Of a stretch of 64,000 nucleotides of DNA, positions 43,807 to 52,694 are shown one piece after another. This DNA comes from Chryseobacterium sp. JAH (GTDB taxonomy: Bacteria > Bacteroidota > Bacteroidia > Flavobacteriales > Weeksellaceae). The first letter of the stretch is position 1. Each line of letters starts with the position of its first letter. Below the pieces are notes generated by a model that ran no database searches, was not told where the DNA came from, and saw nothing but the letters and a program-made list of their open reading frames with translations. The stretch lies in the NCBI RefSeq assembly GCF_001507335.1, contig NZ_LMAH01000003.1:310001-374000 (forward strand), read 5' to 3'. The translations under genes were made by a program, and so were the position numbers.

Positions 43807-44983
43807 TTCTACTAACATAATAGAGAATTATATCTCTGATGATTGTAATGAAATGATTTTATATAATGTTAATGAATATAAATCCATCAATAATATCTTT
43901 ATTGAAAATAAAGGTTTTGAAGATGAAGAGGTATTTTATTCTGTAAGGATGAATCAAGATATAAATTCAAGGTCTCAAACCACAAAGGAAGTTCAGTCTT
44001 TTATATCTGATAAAAATAATATATCAAAAAAAAAAACTGATAATGATAATAATGTTCTTTCTTTAGAGTCCAGTCCTTTTATATTAGCTAACACACAACA
44101 TGTAAATTTTGATCATTTAGATAATGACTGTATTATCCCAGTATTCAGTAAAGATAATGAGAAGACAATAGCTCATCAGGAGTTTATTGAGGCAGTTATT
44201 AGTGCTATTAGCATAGCTTTCCCTCATCAAAACATGAGTAATCCTGAAATTAGAGTTTCTCATCAGATTAAAGGGAGGATTCCTTCTGCAATCCATAAAA
44301 CTGTTAAAGAACTGGAAGACCATGAAAAAACCATCTACTATGAGAGGATGGCATTTATTATTAGAATCCCTTCAATCAAAGATGTAATAAATGGAAATGA
44401 AGTCTCACTTACTATTGGTGGGGTGAGAAGCTACAATCAAGAAAACCTATATTCTAAAAAGACATTAGAAAAGTTTAAATTCTTTATTGGATTTCAAAAT
44501 AAAGTATGTTGTAATTTATGTGTATCAACAGATGGTTTTTTAGATAATCTTAGAGTTTCTAGTCCCCAAGAATTACAATCAAAGATATTAGATACTGTTC
44601 ACAGATATGATGCAGAACTGCATTTAATGGAAATGAAGGAACTTACCAAAGACTATTTATCTGAACATCAGTTTGCACAACTAATAGGTAAATCTAGATT
44701 ATATCAGTATTTACCTAAACAAGAAAAACAGAACATACCTTTTCTAAATTTTAATGACAATCACATCAGCACAATGGTTAAAGATTATTATGAAGATCAG
44801 AATTTCTGCAGAATGGAGGATGGCAAAATTAACCTGTGGGATGTTTACAATTTATTTACACAAGCCAACAAATCTTCTTATATAGATACTTTCCTAAACA
44901 GGAATTTGAATGCCTTTGAATTTTCTAAAGGACTTCAAAAAACTCTCAATGGTAAAGAAAATTATCATTGGTTTTTGAGTTAA
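43784..44983 (+). CDS. DUF3871 family protein
   Basis: A 399-residue protein. The N-terminal 110 residues are low-complexity and variable. The conserved DUF3871 part follows: SNPEIRVSHQIKGRIPSAIHK, YERMAFIIRIPSIKD, LTIGGVRSYNQENLYSKKTLEKFKFFIGFQNKVC and the end NKSSYIDTFLNRNLNAFEF. DUF3871 occurs in Bacteroidota integrative elements; its function is unknown. It overlaps the ATPase remnant by 23 nt, so the two were one operon. An A11 run in the coding sequence (44026-44036) could slip. Confidence 0.88.
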   Translation: MDTPNFNNSTNIIENYISDDCNEMILYNVNEYKSINNIFIENKGFEDEEVFYSVRMNQDINSRSQTTKEVQSFISDKNNISKKKTDNDNNVLSLESSPFILANTQHVNFDHLDNDCIIPVFSKDNEKTIAHQEFIEAVISAISIAFPHQNMSNPEIRVSHQIKGRIPSAIHKTVKELEDHEKTIYYERMAFIIRIPSIKDVINGNEVSLTIGGVRSYNQENLYSKKTLEKFKFFIGFQNKVCCNLCVSTDGFLDNLRVSSPQELQSKILDTVHRYDAELHLMEMKELTKDYLSEHQFAQLIGKSRLYQYLPKQEKQNIPFLNFNDNHISTMVKDYYEDQNFCRMEDGKINLWDVYNLFTQANKSSYIDTFLNRNLNAFEFSKGLQKTLNGKENYHWFLS

Positions 44984-44984
44984 C

Positions 44985-45019
44985 ATATGACCCTAGCTAA
45001 ATGCTGGGGTCATATAATT
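44985..45019 (+). terminator. Terminator after DUF3871
   Basis: The stem ATATGACCCTAGC/GCTGGGGTCATAT (44985-44997 with 45003-45015, one G-T pair) is followed by AATTTT. It separates the DUF3871 unit from the defence operon. Confidence 0.75.
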
Positions 45020-45058
45020 TTAAAACATTCTTTTATCTAAAACTGAACTATTTTTTGC

Positions 45059-45066
45059 TAATTTTG
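45059..45066 (+). promoter_or_regulatory. Putative -7 box of the Detocs-like operon
   Basis: TAATTTTG matches TAnnTTTG 14 nt before the start codon, implying a very short leader. No -33 TTG is evident. Confidence 0.45.
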
Positions 45067-45080
45067 AATAAATTGTATTT

Positions 45081-48000
45081 ATGCATACCACCACAGTTCA
45101 AGATCTTTTATCCTATAAAGCCTTAAATTTTGAAGAAGCCTATAATTATTTTAAAGCCTATAAAAACTGGGGTTTTTTTGAGCATGTGATACAGGATTCT
45201 TTATTTCCTAGAAAAGAAGAAAAAATCAAAATAAATCCAGTTTTACCTTCAACAGAAAACCTACAGGGAGAATTTGCTTTTATTATTTTTCTTATAATTA
45301 AAAATAATAAAGCAATAAACAATTTCTTAGAACAAGAGTATAATTTTCAACAAAATTTATTACTTGAAAATTATCAAGAATGTCTAAATATTATTAAGTA
45401 TGTTGAAAATAATATTTGTAAATCACTGTGGGGAATTGAGAGCAAATTTAATATCCTTCAAAAAATTGGAGGTATTGAAGAAAATTGGAAATACAATAAT
45501 GAACTTTGCAAAAAGACAGAGAATGATCTTATTACATTACTTGCAAATTTTTATAGTAAAAAAGCTGAAGATGAAGTATCTGTTTTAAGTTATTTTAATG
45601 AAGTTAATTTACTGACAAGAAATCTACAAAAGAAGGAAAGAGAATATGTAAGTTTTATTTTAGGTGAAAAGTCTCATAATTATGAAGAATTTACTTTCAT
45701 CATAAACAGCCATAGTAACTCTTCAATAATTGATTTATACTACTTTACACTCTCAATAATCAATCATTTAAGTTCTAACAAGCAAAATTATAAGTTTCTA
45801 AATAAAACTATTAACATCTTAAGTAGTGACATTAAAGATGAAAGAATTAAAAGGATAAAAGAAATTAATAGCTTTTCTACAGAAAAGATTGAAATTATTG
45901 TTGATTTAAACATTTTAATATTAAATGAATATTCTAAAGGCAATTATACTAAAGCATTGGAAATTTGTAAAAAACAACTAGGCAAAAGACCAGAAATTTT
46001 GTATCTATATGAAATATATGTCAAATGTCTGCTACAGTTAAAATTAGATTTTGTCAAAACTAACATTAACAGTACAATTGACAATATATTAGAAGATTTG
46101 TATGCAATTTTTAGTAAATCTAATAATTATTATCTATCTAAGGATAATCTACTGAAAATATCATTATCTAATTCAAGAGTAAATTTATATATTCAAATTT
46201 ATTCATTTATTTCAGGTTACACAGGTAGTTCTTCTGCTAAAGCTTTATATAATGAATATTTTATTTATTGTGATATTAGTAATCCACAATCCATCCATTT
46301 AAACTATCACAATGAAAAAAAAACTTTCAAAGGTGATATAAAAAAGAATTTAAGCCTTTATATTAATTATCTTATTTTTAAAAACAATTATAAAGAAATA
46401 AGTAATCTGAACATACCAGAGAAAAAAAAGGAACTATATATTGCCAGAGTTGATTTTTCTAAGAATAGGTATACTGAAAATTCAGAGAAGCTATTAGAAA
46501 AACTCTATAAATTGGAATATGATAACTATTCTAAGGAAGAGATTCTTAATTATTTTATAGGATTTTTAGTTAATCAAAACAACTTATCAAGAATATTTGA
46601 TATAGTTGTTGATTCTTATTTTGAAAATAAATTTTTGATAGAAAGATTTAATCTTGAAATACTTATTAAACTTTTAATAAACAACAATTACAATCTGAGT
46701 TATGTTAATATTAACTTACCTATATTTTTCTATCTAGGTAATGTAGACTCATATTATCAATATGTTAGTTTGGAAATGTTTTTGGGGAATGAGAGTATTG
46801 GCAAAGCCTCAGAACTAATTTCACAAAATTTTAATGAGCAAAAGTTACTAATTGTACTTGAAAAAATTGCAACAATAGAAACACTAAATAATTTTTATCT
46901 AGAGTTCAATAATGAGGATGAAATTGTGAATGAAAGAATTAAAATTCTTAACATTTTAAAATCAATCTCACCAACTAATTTAAGTTATGATGAGGAAATA
47001 AATTTGCTAAAGCAAAAAGCCTCTTTGAAAAAATTGCTGACAAACATAAATAATGGAAGAATTTATTTCAATTTCCAAAAAACAATAGAGAACAATAGAA
47101 GCAATTATCTTGTTTCATTTAATAGAGCAAAACACATCATGAGCTATTCAAAAACAAATGATTTAGATTTTTTGGATACAAATGAGCTGTTCAAAATTGA
47201 CACAAATATTTTAATTCAAAAATACCTTTCTCAACTTTCTCAAGATTCTACTTTAATTAATAAAGCAGAATATATTTCTTTTAAAACTCTATATATTGAG
47301 ATTCTTGAAAATTATTTATTTAGTAATGAGTATGGCTTAAATGGGATTTTAAGTACCAGATTTAGGCATGGAGAGATAGAGAATAAAATCAGAAATATCT
47401 TTTCATCAAACAATTTAATTTCTACTAAGGATGTTAATTCTGAGTACACTGAAATTCCTTACTGGAATATGTATGAATTCTTGGGTGCTGAAATAAAATT
47501 GCCAGAAATACAGGGAAAAATTAAATTGTTTTCTGAAAAAATTGATGATTTAATTGGTTATGTAGTATATAAAAAAGTGCAAATTAACTCTAACAGAAAT
47601 TTTAATAATGATGCAGCTTTGTTTCAATTTATAAATACTGAAAGCTTTATATGGTTATTATTTAAGGATTTTGAAAACAATGATTTTACATTTGAGCAAT
47701 TTATAGATTATTTAGGGAGCTCAATAAGACTACAAACTGAACAACTATTAAAAAATACTATAAACTTTTTTAATAATGATTTGAAAAATAGATTTTTAGA
47801 AATAATCAATACATTTCAAAATGAAGTTAATACAGTGATTAATACTAAAGATATTTTATTTGATTTTAATCAGAAAGTTAATTTCATTAAAACATCTGTT
47901 GAAAAAGAATTATTTGAGATATCTAAATGGTTTAAAATTAACAACACTATTGATTCAACAAGTTTAGATTTCAAAACAATTATTGATTTAGCAATGGATA

Positions 48001-48449
48001 GTTTTAATCTTGAAATTAGTTATAAAGTAAATGACTACTCTCAGTCTTTCTTTGATGGTGCATATTACTATTTGGACATCTTAAGAATATTGGTTGATAA
48101 TGCTATTAAATACTCACAATTACCCTATCAGGAATTGAATATAATTTTTGAAATTACTAGAGAGGATGTAACTTATAAAACTTCTACAGACAATATTATC
48201 AGACAGAATATTACAATTACAATACAAAATAATTTTAGTGATAGATTAGATAATGAAAAGTTAAATGAATGCTTTGAAAGTATAACTTCTAATTGGAATA
48301 ATGATCTAACCCATGTTGATGAAGAAGGAGGAACAGGATTTAAAAAAATTGGCAAAATGCTTAAATATGATATAAAATCTATCAACTCAACACTAAAATT
48401 TAATATTCAGAACAATACAATTTCAATTATATTAAACTATGAAATTTAA
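45081..48449 (+). CDS. dtcA: DtcA-like sensor: helical repeat protein with GHKL kinase domain
   Basis: An 1122-residue protein. Residues 1 to about 700 look entirely alpha-helical with TPR-like pairs (for example YSKGNYTKALEICKKQLGKRPEILYLYEIYV). A segment LSTRFRHGEIENKIRNIF carries His763, a candidate phosphoacceptor. The C-terminus (about 960-1122) is a GHKL ATPase with N-box ILVDNAIKYS (N1007) and G2 box EEGGTGFKKIGKML (1081-1094). No transmembrane helix is evident, so it is cytosolic. In Detocs the DtcA kinase senses infection and phosphorylates receivers. The order kinase, receiver, receiver-effector supports this identity. The coding region is very AT-rich. Confidence 0.75.
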   Translation: MHTTTVQDLLSYKALNFEEAYNYFKAYKNWGFFEHVIQDSLFPRKEEKIKINPVLPSTENLQGEFAFIIFLIIKNNKAINNFLEQEYNFQQNLLLENYQECLNIIKYVENNICKSLWGIESKFNILQKIGGIEENWKYNNELCKKTENDLITLLANFYSKKAEDEVSVLSYFNEVNLLTRNLQKKEREYVSFILGEKSHNYEEFTFIINSHSNSSIIDLYYFTLSIINHLSSNKQNYKFLNKTINILSSDIKDERIKRIKEINSFSTEKIEIIVDLNILILNEYSKGNYTKALEICKKQLGKRPEILYLYEIYVKCLLQLKLDFVKTNINSTIDNILEDLYAIFSKSNNYYLSKDNLLKISLSNSRVNLYIQIYSFISGYTGSSSAKALYNEYFIYCDISNPQSIHLNYHNEKKTFKGDIKKNLSLYINYLIFKNNYKEISNLNIPEKKKELYIARVDFSKNRYTENSEKLLEKLYKLEYDNYSKEEILNYFIGFLVNQNNLSRIFDIVVDSYFENKFLIERFNLEILIKLLINNNYNLSYVNINLPIFFYLGNVDSYYQYVSLEMFLGNESIGKASELISQNFNEQKLLIVLEKIATIETLNNFYLEFNNEDEIVNERIKILNILKSISPTNLSYDEEINLLKQKASLKKLLTNINNGRIYFNFQKTIENNRSNYLVSFNRAKHIMSYSKTNDLDFLDTNELFKIDTNILIQKYLSQLSQDSTLINKAEYISFKTLYIEILENYLFSNEYGLNGILSTRFRHGEIENKIRNIFSSNNLISTKDVNSEYTEIPYWNMYEFLGAEIKLPEIQGKIKLFSEKIDDLIGYVVYKKVQINSNRNFNNDAALFQFINTESFIWLLFKDFENNDFTFEQFIDYLGSSIRLQTEQLLKNTINFFNNDLKNRFLEIINTFQNEVNTVINTKDILFDFNQKVNFIKTSVEKELFEISKWFKINNTIDSTSLDFKTIIDLAMDSFNLEISYKVNDYSQSFFDGAYYYLDILRILVDNAIKYSQLPYQELNIIFEITREDVTYKTSTDNIIRQNITITIQNNFSDRLDNEKLNECFESITSNWNNDLTHVDEEGGTGFKKIGKMLKYDIKSINSTLKFNIQNNTISIILNYEI

Positions 48450-48891
48450 CAACATTTTATTTATTGAAGACAACAAAACTAAATTTGAGAATATTTCAGA
48501 GTTCATACTAAAAGAGTTTGATTATGTAAATATTGTACAAAGAGATTCATTTTCCTCTGGATTAAGAGAAATCATATCAAATAAATATGACCTACTTCTT
48601 TTAGATATGAGTTTACCTGTAAGGGATGAAATACATTCTGCAAATAACTATATGCAACTGGGTGGACATAAAATATTAAATGAATTAAAAAGAAAAAAGA
48701 TTCACATAACAACAATATTAATAACAATGTATTCAGAGTTCTCAACAGGCATTGATGTGGTTGGAATAGAGGAAATAGATATGATATTAAAACAACAATT
48801 TAAAGAAATTTACATTGACTATGTATATTATTCTTCTCATAGAGAAGATTGGAAAAACAAGTTAATAAACCTGTTGAAAGTAAGCATATGA
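48439..48891 (+). CDS. dtcB: DtcB-like stand-alone receiver domain
   Basis: A 150-residue single receiver domain. The acidic pocket has E10-D11 in ILFIEDNKTK, and the phosphoacceptor is D56 in YDLLLLDMSLPVRDE. The beta-4 segment is TTILITMYSE. The usual beta-5 lysine is not obvious (YVYYSSHREDW). In Detocs the DtcB receiver is thought to buffer phosphate and prevent autoimmunity. It overlaps the kinase gene by 11 nt and the next start by ATGA, which suggests translational coupling. Confidence 0.75.
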   Translation: MKFNNILFIEDNKTKFENISEFILKEFDYVNIVQRDSFSSGLREIISNKYDLLLLDMSLPVRDEIHSANNYMQLGGHKILNELKRKKIHITTILITMYSEFSTGIDVVGIEEIDMILKQQFKEIYIDYVYYSSHREDWKNKLINLLKVSI

Positions 48892-49973
48892 AAGTTTTAA
48901 TTGTAGATGACAGCTTTGATAAAATAAATGTTCTTTCAGATTATATTAATAAACACTCACCTGGTTCTTTTATTGATACAGCAGAGAGTATTTCTAATGC
49001 AATACAAGTAATAAGAGATAAACCTATTATTTACAATTTGATAATAATAGATCAATATTTACCTCTAAGAAATAATGAAAATCCTATTCCAGATGGAGGT
49101 AAAAAATTATTGGCAGATATTTATAGAAATTTAAAAACTAAGATTCCAAACTATATTATTGGATTTTCTCAATATGAAAATGAAGATTTTGAGTTCTCAA
49201 AGATTTGGAAGGTTATAAAATTTTCATCTTCATCTGATGATTGGAAACTTCCTATGTCAGAGCTATTAAATCATATCAAAAATAATAATTTTAACAATGA
49301 TAAAGAAATTATTAATGCAACAGTCTTTGTAGAAGGTTTGACTGATAAATTTTACCTTGATCAAACAATTAATTACTATTTCCCACATTTAGTAGATAAG
49401 ATCACCATCAAAACTCAATCCAGTGCTGGGTCAAATTGGGTTGTTCATCAAATTGCAGCATGGTCACATAGCATGTTTAAAGATCAATCAGGTAGATATA
49501 TCAAATGTGTTGGCATACTGGATAATGATGAGTCTGGGAGAAAAGCAAAAAATGATTTAGACTCCAAGGTGTTTTCTGAAAATCAAAAACTTACATTTAA
49601 ATGTCTATTATTAAATCAAAAATATAATCCAAATATTTTAGAATTTTATAAAAGAAAATGTAAGATTGAGATTGATATTGAATCTTTATTTAATTTAGAA
49701 ATTATTAAAGATGCTGATGAAAAAAATTTTTTAGAACATAGAAAAAATATATTTATAGAAAATCCTAGTGATTGGGATCCATATGAAAATAGTATTAAAG
49801 ATTATATTGCTGAAAAAAAATTTGATCAAGATAGTTTAAAATACTTAAAAAAAGTGAAATCATTTAATAAAACTGATTTTTTACAACTCATTTCAAAAGG
49901 AGAAATAAAAAACAATTTGGTAAATTTTAAATTACTCCTTGAGGACATTATAAGAGAATTAGATCTAGATTAA
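48888..49973 (+). CDS. dtcC: DtcC-like receiver-TOPRIM effector
   Basis: A 361-residue fusion. The ATG at 48888 overlaps the preceding stop as ATGA and begins MKVLIVDDSFDK, so upstream starts are rejected. The receiver (about 1-130) has D7-D8, phosphoacceptor D55 in LIIIDQYLPL and K111 in VIKFSSSSDDW. The C-terminal TOPRIM-like domain (about 140-260) has VFVEGLTDKFYL (E149, the ExxxD pattern to D153) and GILDNDESGRKA (D212 and D214). TOPRIM domains in OLD-type defence proteins cut nucleic acid. I infer phosphorylation-triggered nuclease activity. In the characterised Detocs the effector is instead a purine nucleoside phosphorylase. Confidence 0.75.
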   Translation: MKVLIVDDSFDKINVLSDYINKHSPGSFIDTAESISNAIQVIRDKPIIYNLIIIDQYLPLRNNENPIPDGGKKLLADIYRNLKTKIPNYIIGFSQYENEDFEFSKIWKVIKFSSSSDDWKLPMSELLNHIKNNNFNNDKEIINATVFVEGLTDKFYLDQTINYYFPHLVDKITIKTQSSAGSNWVVHQIAAWSHSMFKDQSGRYIKCVGILDNDESGRKAKNDLDSKVFSENQKLTFKCLLLNQKYNPNILEFYKRKCKIEIDIESLFNLEIIKDADEKNFLEHRKNIFIENPSDWDPYENSIKDYIAEKKFDQDSLKYLKKVKSFNKTDFLQLISKGEIKNNLVNFKLLLEDIIRELDLD

Positions 49974-51103
49974 TTTAAATCTGGTTCTTTTAATGCTTTA
50001 AGAAACTTGTTAATCTTATTATAATTATTCCTATCTAAACTAATTTGCAGTGCTTCATCAGCAATATTTGCTTTTTCTAACATAGGTATGATATATGATA
50101 AATAATGATTAAAATAAGAACTAATATCTTCCTCATTTACAGCTATTTTATACCCACTTTTCCCTGATTTTGAAATTATTAAAATTCCCTGATATCTTAA
50201 ATCTCTTATAAGTAATCTAATTTTTTCCAAGCTCACTTCTTGACTTAATACTCTTTTGATCTCTTCTCTTAGTTCATATGTTTCAATCAGCTTACTGGGA
50301 AATATTCTTGATATATAAACCAGATGATTGACAATTGTATTTTTAACTTTGTCTCTGTTGTTTTCTTTAAATCTTTCAATAGTATCTAATACACTACTGT
50401 AAATATTATTAGAGACTGTAAAGTTCTCCTCATCTTCATCTTGATTAAGAACAGAATTATATGGGAAGACAATGGGTTTTAAAAGCTTTGGTTCTAAGAT
50501 TTCATAAAGTTCTTTCCAATTTATATTTTTTTTTGACCCTGAATATATCTGTAGCATTGAATTAGCAATTAAATCTGCAAACTGAATCAACTCTTCCTCT
50601 TCATCACTTTTTAGATGATAACTGTTGTCTTGATTAAATAGATTTGCTTGAAATCTTGGTATGTATTTAAGTAAATAATGTTTTAGATCTAATTGGAAAT
50701 TATCATCTCCTGTAGAATCCATAAACACCTGAAATGATGCTACTTTTCCTGACAAATCATTAAGAAGCAATTTCTGAAAGAATTTAATAAAAACTTGTTT
50801 TATATCAAGTCCTCTGCCTGCTAAAGCTTCCTTATCAATTATTAGTGAGTGTATCTTAAAATTTAGATTGTCACATAGATAATTTAATATTTGAATTCTC
50901 TTTTTAAAATTTCCTCTGATAGCTTTATTACCTGCCTTGATAATATTTCCCTGAAGAAAATTCTTGCTGATATGTGCTCTAACATTCCTAGCTTTAACCA
51001 GATCTGATTCTTTTATTAATATACAGGCATAAATGAAATGATTTATATTATCCTTTTTTGAAGGAGTTCCTGATTCATCACAAAATACATAGTACTTCTC
51101 CAT
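49970..51103 (-). CDS. DUF3800 protein with C-terminal winged-helix region
   Basis: A 377-residue protein. DUF3800 (about 1-185) is visible: YVFCDESGTPSK near residue 5, HFIYACILI, FMDSTGDDN and EEELIQFADLIANSML. The acidic residues suggest an RNase H-like metal site. The remainder has a winged-helix-like part (YELREEIKRVLSQEVSLEKIRLLIRDLRYQGILIISKSGKSGYKI). DUF3800 proteins are frequent in defence islands; their activity is unproven. Convergent with the receiver-TOPRIM gene, with stops overlapping by 4 nt. It could be a separate defence gene or part of the module. Confidence 0.75.
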   Translation of the reverse strand: MEKYYVFCDESGTPSKKDNINHFIYACILIKESDLVKARNVRAHISKNFLQGNIIKAGNKAIRGNFKKRIQILNYLCDNLNFKIHSLIIDKEALAGRGLDIKQVFIKFFQKLLLNDLSGKVASFQVFMDSTGDDNFQLDLKHYLLKYIPRFQANLFNQDNSYHLKSDEEEELIQFADLIANSMLQIYSGSKKNINWKELYEILEPKLLKPIVFPYNSVLNQDEDEENFTVSNNIYSSVLDTIERFKENNRDKVKNTIVNHLVYISRIFPSKLIETYELREEIKRVLSQEVSLEKIRLLIRDLRYQGILIISKSGKSGYKIAVNEEDISSYFNHYLSYIIPMLEKANIADEALQISLDRNNYNKINKFLKALKEPDLN

Positions 51104-51143
51104 ATTAAATTATCTAAGTTTTTACAAATTGATATTAGTTAGC

Positions 51144-51170
51144 CAAATATACATCAACTATGTATATTTG
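51144..51170. promoter_or_regulatory. Back-to-back -7 boxes
   Basis: TATATTTG occurs on the minus strand at 51144-51151, upstream of the DUF3800 gene, and on the plus strand at 51163-51170, just before the 82-residue gene. The pair makes a compact divergent promoter region. Confidence 0.6.
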
Positions 51171-51174
51171 CTAC

Positions 51175-51423
51175 ATGGAAGAGCATAATTCTGAAGAAAG
51201 AAAAATTACAATAGAGTACATACTGAAGGGCATTAATTTAACATTCAATGTCTCAGATACTTTACATCCTAAAACTCCAATATTTGATGATATGGCTGAA
51301 TTTCTAGGTTTTGAACACTCTTTATTTGAAGATTTGGATGAATATTCTACTCTAGATAAGCTTGACACATTGGTAAAAAAAGCAAAATATTATTACCTTC
51401 AATATTATCAAACCAAAATTTAA
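51175..51423 (+). CDS. Small hypothetical protein
   Basis: An 82-residue acidic helical protein starting MEEHNSEERKITIEYILKG. An ATG at 51160 would overlap the putative -7 box, so the ATG at 51175 is preferred. With that box the mRNA would be nearly leaderless. No family recognised. Divergent from the DUF3800 gene. Confidence 0.55.
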   Translation: MEEHNSEERKITIEYILKGINLTFNVSDTLHPKTPIFDDMAEFLGFEHSLFEDLDEYSTLDKLDTLVKKAKYYYLQYYQTKI

Positions 51424-51645
51424 TTTTTTAAAAAATTTTCAAAGACCAATTATTTACAAATCCCCTAGGATAAAAGGTATGCCCTTTTTTTAATTTCTAA
51501 AGTCCCCCACCCATAAACTCTATCCACAGTTATTTCCCACCATAAAATAAAATTACTTTCAATTTAAAACATCTGTAGAGTCACCTCATCATCTACTTCT
51601 TAACCTTCCTTTACTCACCTAGCCTCTTTTTCATCTCTAACCAAA
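51424..51645. other. Gene-free, strand-asymmetric segment
   Basis: No ORF or RNA is recognised here. From about 51503 the plus strand is strikingly poor in G and rich in C, T and A. One DnaA-box-like 9-mer, CTATCCACA, lies at 51520-51528. It may be a regulatory or replication region of the element. Confidence 0.3.
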
Positions 51646-51663
51646 TTTGAGTATTAACTCAAA
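51646..51663. promoter_or_regulatory. Perfect dyad TTTGAGT-ATTA-ACTCAAA
   Basis: An 18-nt perfect inverted repeat ends 14 nt before the start codon of the 127-residue gene. A likely repressor site. Confidence 0.55.
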
Positions 51664-51676
51664 AACATTATTCATT

Positions 51677-52060
51677 ATGAAAAAGCATTTTAAAGGATTT
51701 GTAGCAAAGGTAGAAGTCCTACAATCAGAAAGAGCTACAGAAGATAAAAATGGCTTAAAGCCAGTTATCTTGATTGGTATAGCAGGTGAAATTCCTAGTA
51801 GAACTGTAATTAGTGGTACAGTTGCACAAAGAATGGGAATTTGTGAAGGAGCTGTATATCTCTTTCAGGCAGATGAACTTGAAGAGGATCCTATGTATGG
51901 TAGACAATTCACTTTCATGGCTATTTCAAAACAATTATCTGCTATTGAAACATTACAAGCAAGTGACTTTGTTGGAAAATTGAAATTAATTAATGTTGAT
52001 GCATTAGAATCTTCAGATCTATTTATTCCAGATGTCACATTAGAGCTTGATAAAGCTTAA
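51677..52060 (+). CDS. Hypothetical mobile-element protein
   Basis: A 127-residue protein. The ATG at 51677 (MKKHFKGFVAKVEVLQSE) is preferred over an in-frame TTG upstream. It looks like a small beta-barrel: ILIGIAGEIPSRTVISGTVAQRMG and CEGAVYLFQADELEEDPMYGRQFTF. The pattern could fit an OB-fold or single-strand-binding-like protein, but that is a guess. It is followed by a hairpin and precedes the RadC-like gene. Confidence 0.6.
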   Translation: MKKHFKGFVAKVEVLQSERATEDKNGLKPVILIGIAGEIPSRTVISGTVAQRMGICEGAVYLFQADELEEDPMYGRQFTFMAISKQLSAIETLQASDFVGKLKLINVDALESSDLFIPDVTLELDKA

Positions 52061-52103
52061 AAATCTCATCCCTATTATTTTTGTAGTAGGGATGATTTCT
52101 TTT
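52061..52103 (+). terminator. Terminator after the 127-residue gene
   Basis: The imperfect stem AAATCTCATCCCTA/TAGGGATGATTT (52061-52074 with 52087-52098) leads into CTTTT. Confidence 0.6.
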
Positions 52104-52171
52104 ATTATCTGCTGAGGCAGATTCTATCATTCATATAATAACATTACAAAATTTGACTCAAAATTAAATTT

Positions 52172-52615
52172 ATGGCAAATACAATAAATGAAATTATTAT
52201 TATTTATTCTAGAGAATTTATTAGTGATAGAAGTTTTGTTAAAAATTCAAGTGATGCTTACAGATATTTCTTCAAATCATGGAACAAAGAAACTATTGAA
52301 TTATTTGAAGAATTTAAAATAATATTGCTAAACAATGCTTCTGAAATATTAGGAATATATACTGTTTCAAAAGGTGGTGTAAGTTCCACTGTGGTAGAGA
52401 TTAAGCACATTATGTTTATAGCATTAAAAACAAATTCTTCATCAATAATTTTAGCACACAATCATCCATCAGGTAATTTAAAACCAAGTTCTGCAGATCT
52501 TAAATTAACAGAAAGAATAAATGATGCATGTAAAATTATGGATATAAATTTAACAGATCACATTATTCTTGGTAGAGAAAGTTATTGTAGTTTTAAAGAT
52601 GATGGCTACTTATAA
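52172..52615 (+). CDS. RadC-like JAB/MPN domain protein
   Basis: A 147-residue JAB-domain protein. The metal site is IILAHNHPSGNLKPSSADLKLT with H96, H98 and D109 (HxHPSG...PSxxD). Motifs downstream are KIMDINLTDHIILG and SFKDDGYL. Short RadC-like proteins without the HhH domain are common in mobile elements. They may act on ubiquitin-like or DNA-repair substrates, but this is unproven. A TTTGACTCAAA palindrome (52152-52162) lies 9 nt before the start. Confidence 0.88.
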   Translation: MANTINEIIIIYSREFISDRSFVKNSSDAYRYFFKSWNKETIELFEEFKIILLNNASEILGIYTVSKGGVSSTVVEIKHIMFIALKTNSSSIILAHNHPSGNLKPSSADLKLTERINDACKIMDINLTDHIILGRESYCSFKDDGYL

Positions 52616-52694
52616 AGAATCAAGGATTGGAGGAAAATGGGTAAGATCCATGTAATCAAAAAATAAGATAATATTATAATTATAGCCCTTTTGA

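Noticed and set aside
45081..48449. Ordinary membrane-bound sensor histidine kinase
   Set aside because: No transmembrane helix or periplasmic sensor is evident, and the long helical-repeat N-terminus with the overlapping receiver genes fits a Detocs-type kinase better.
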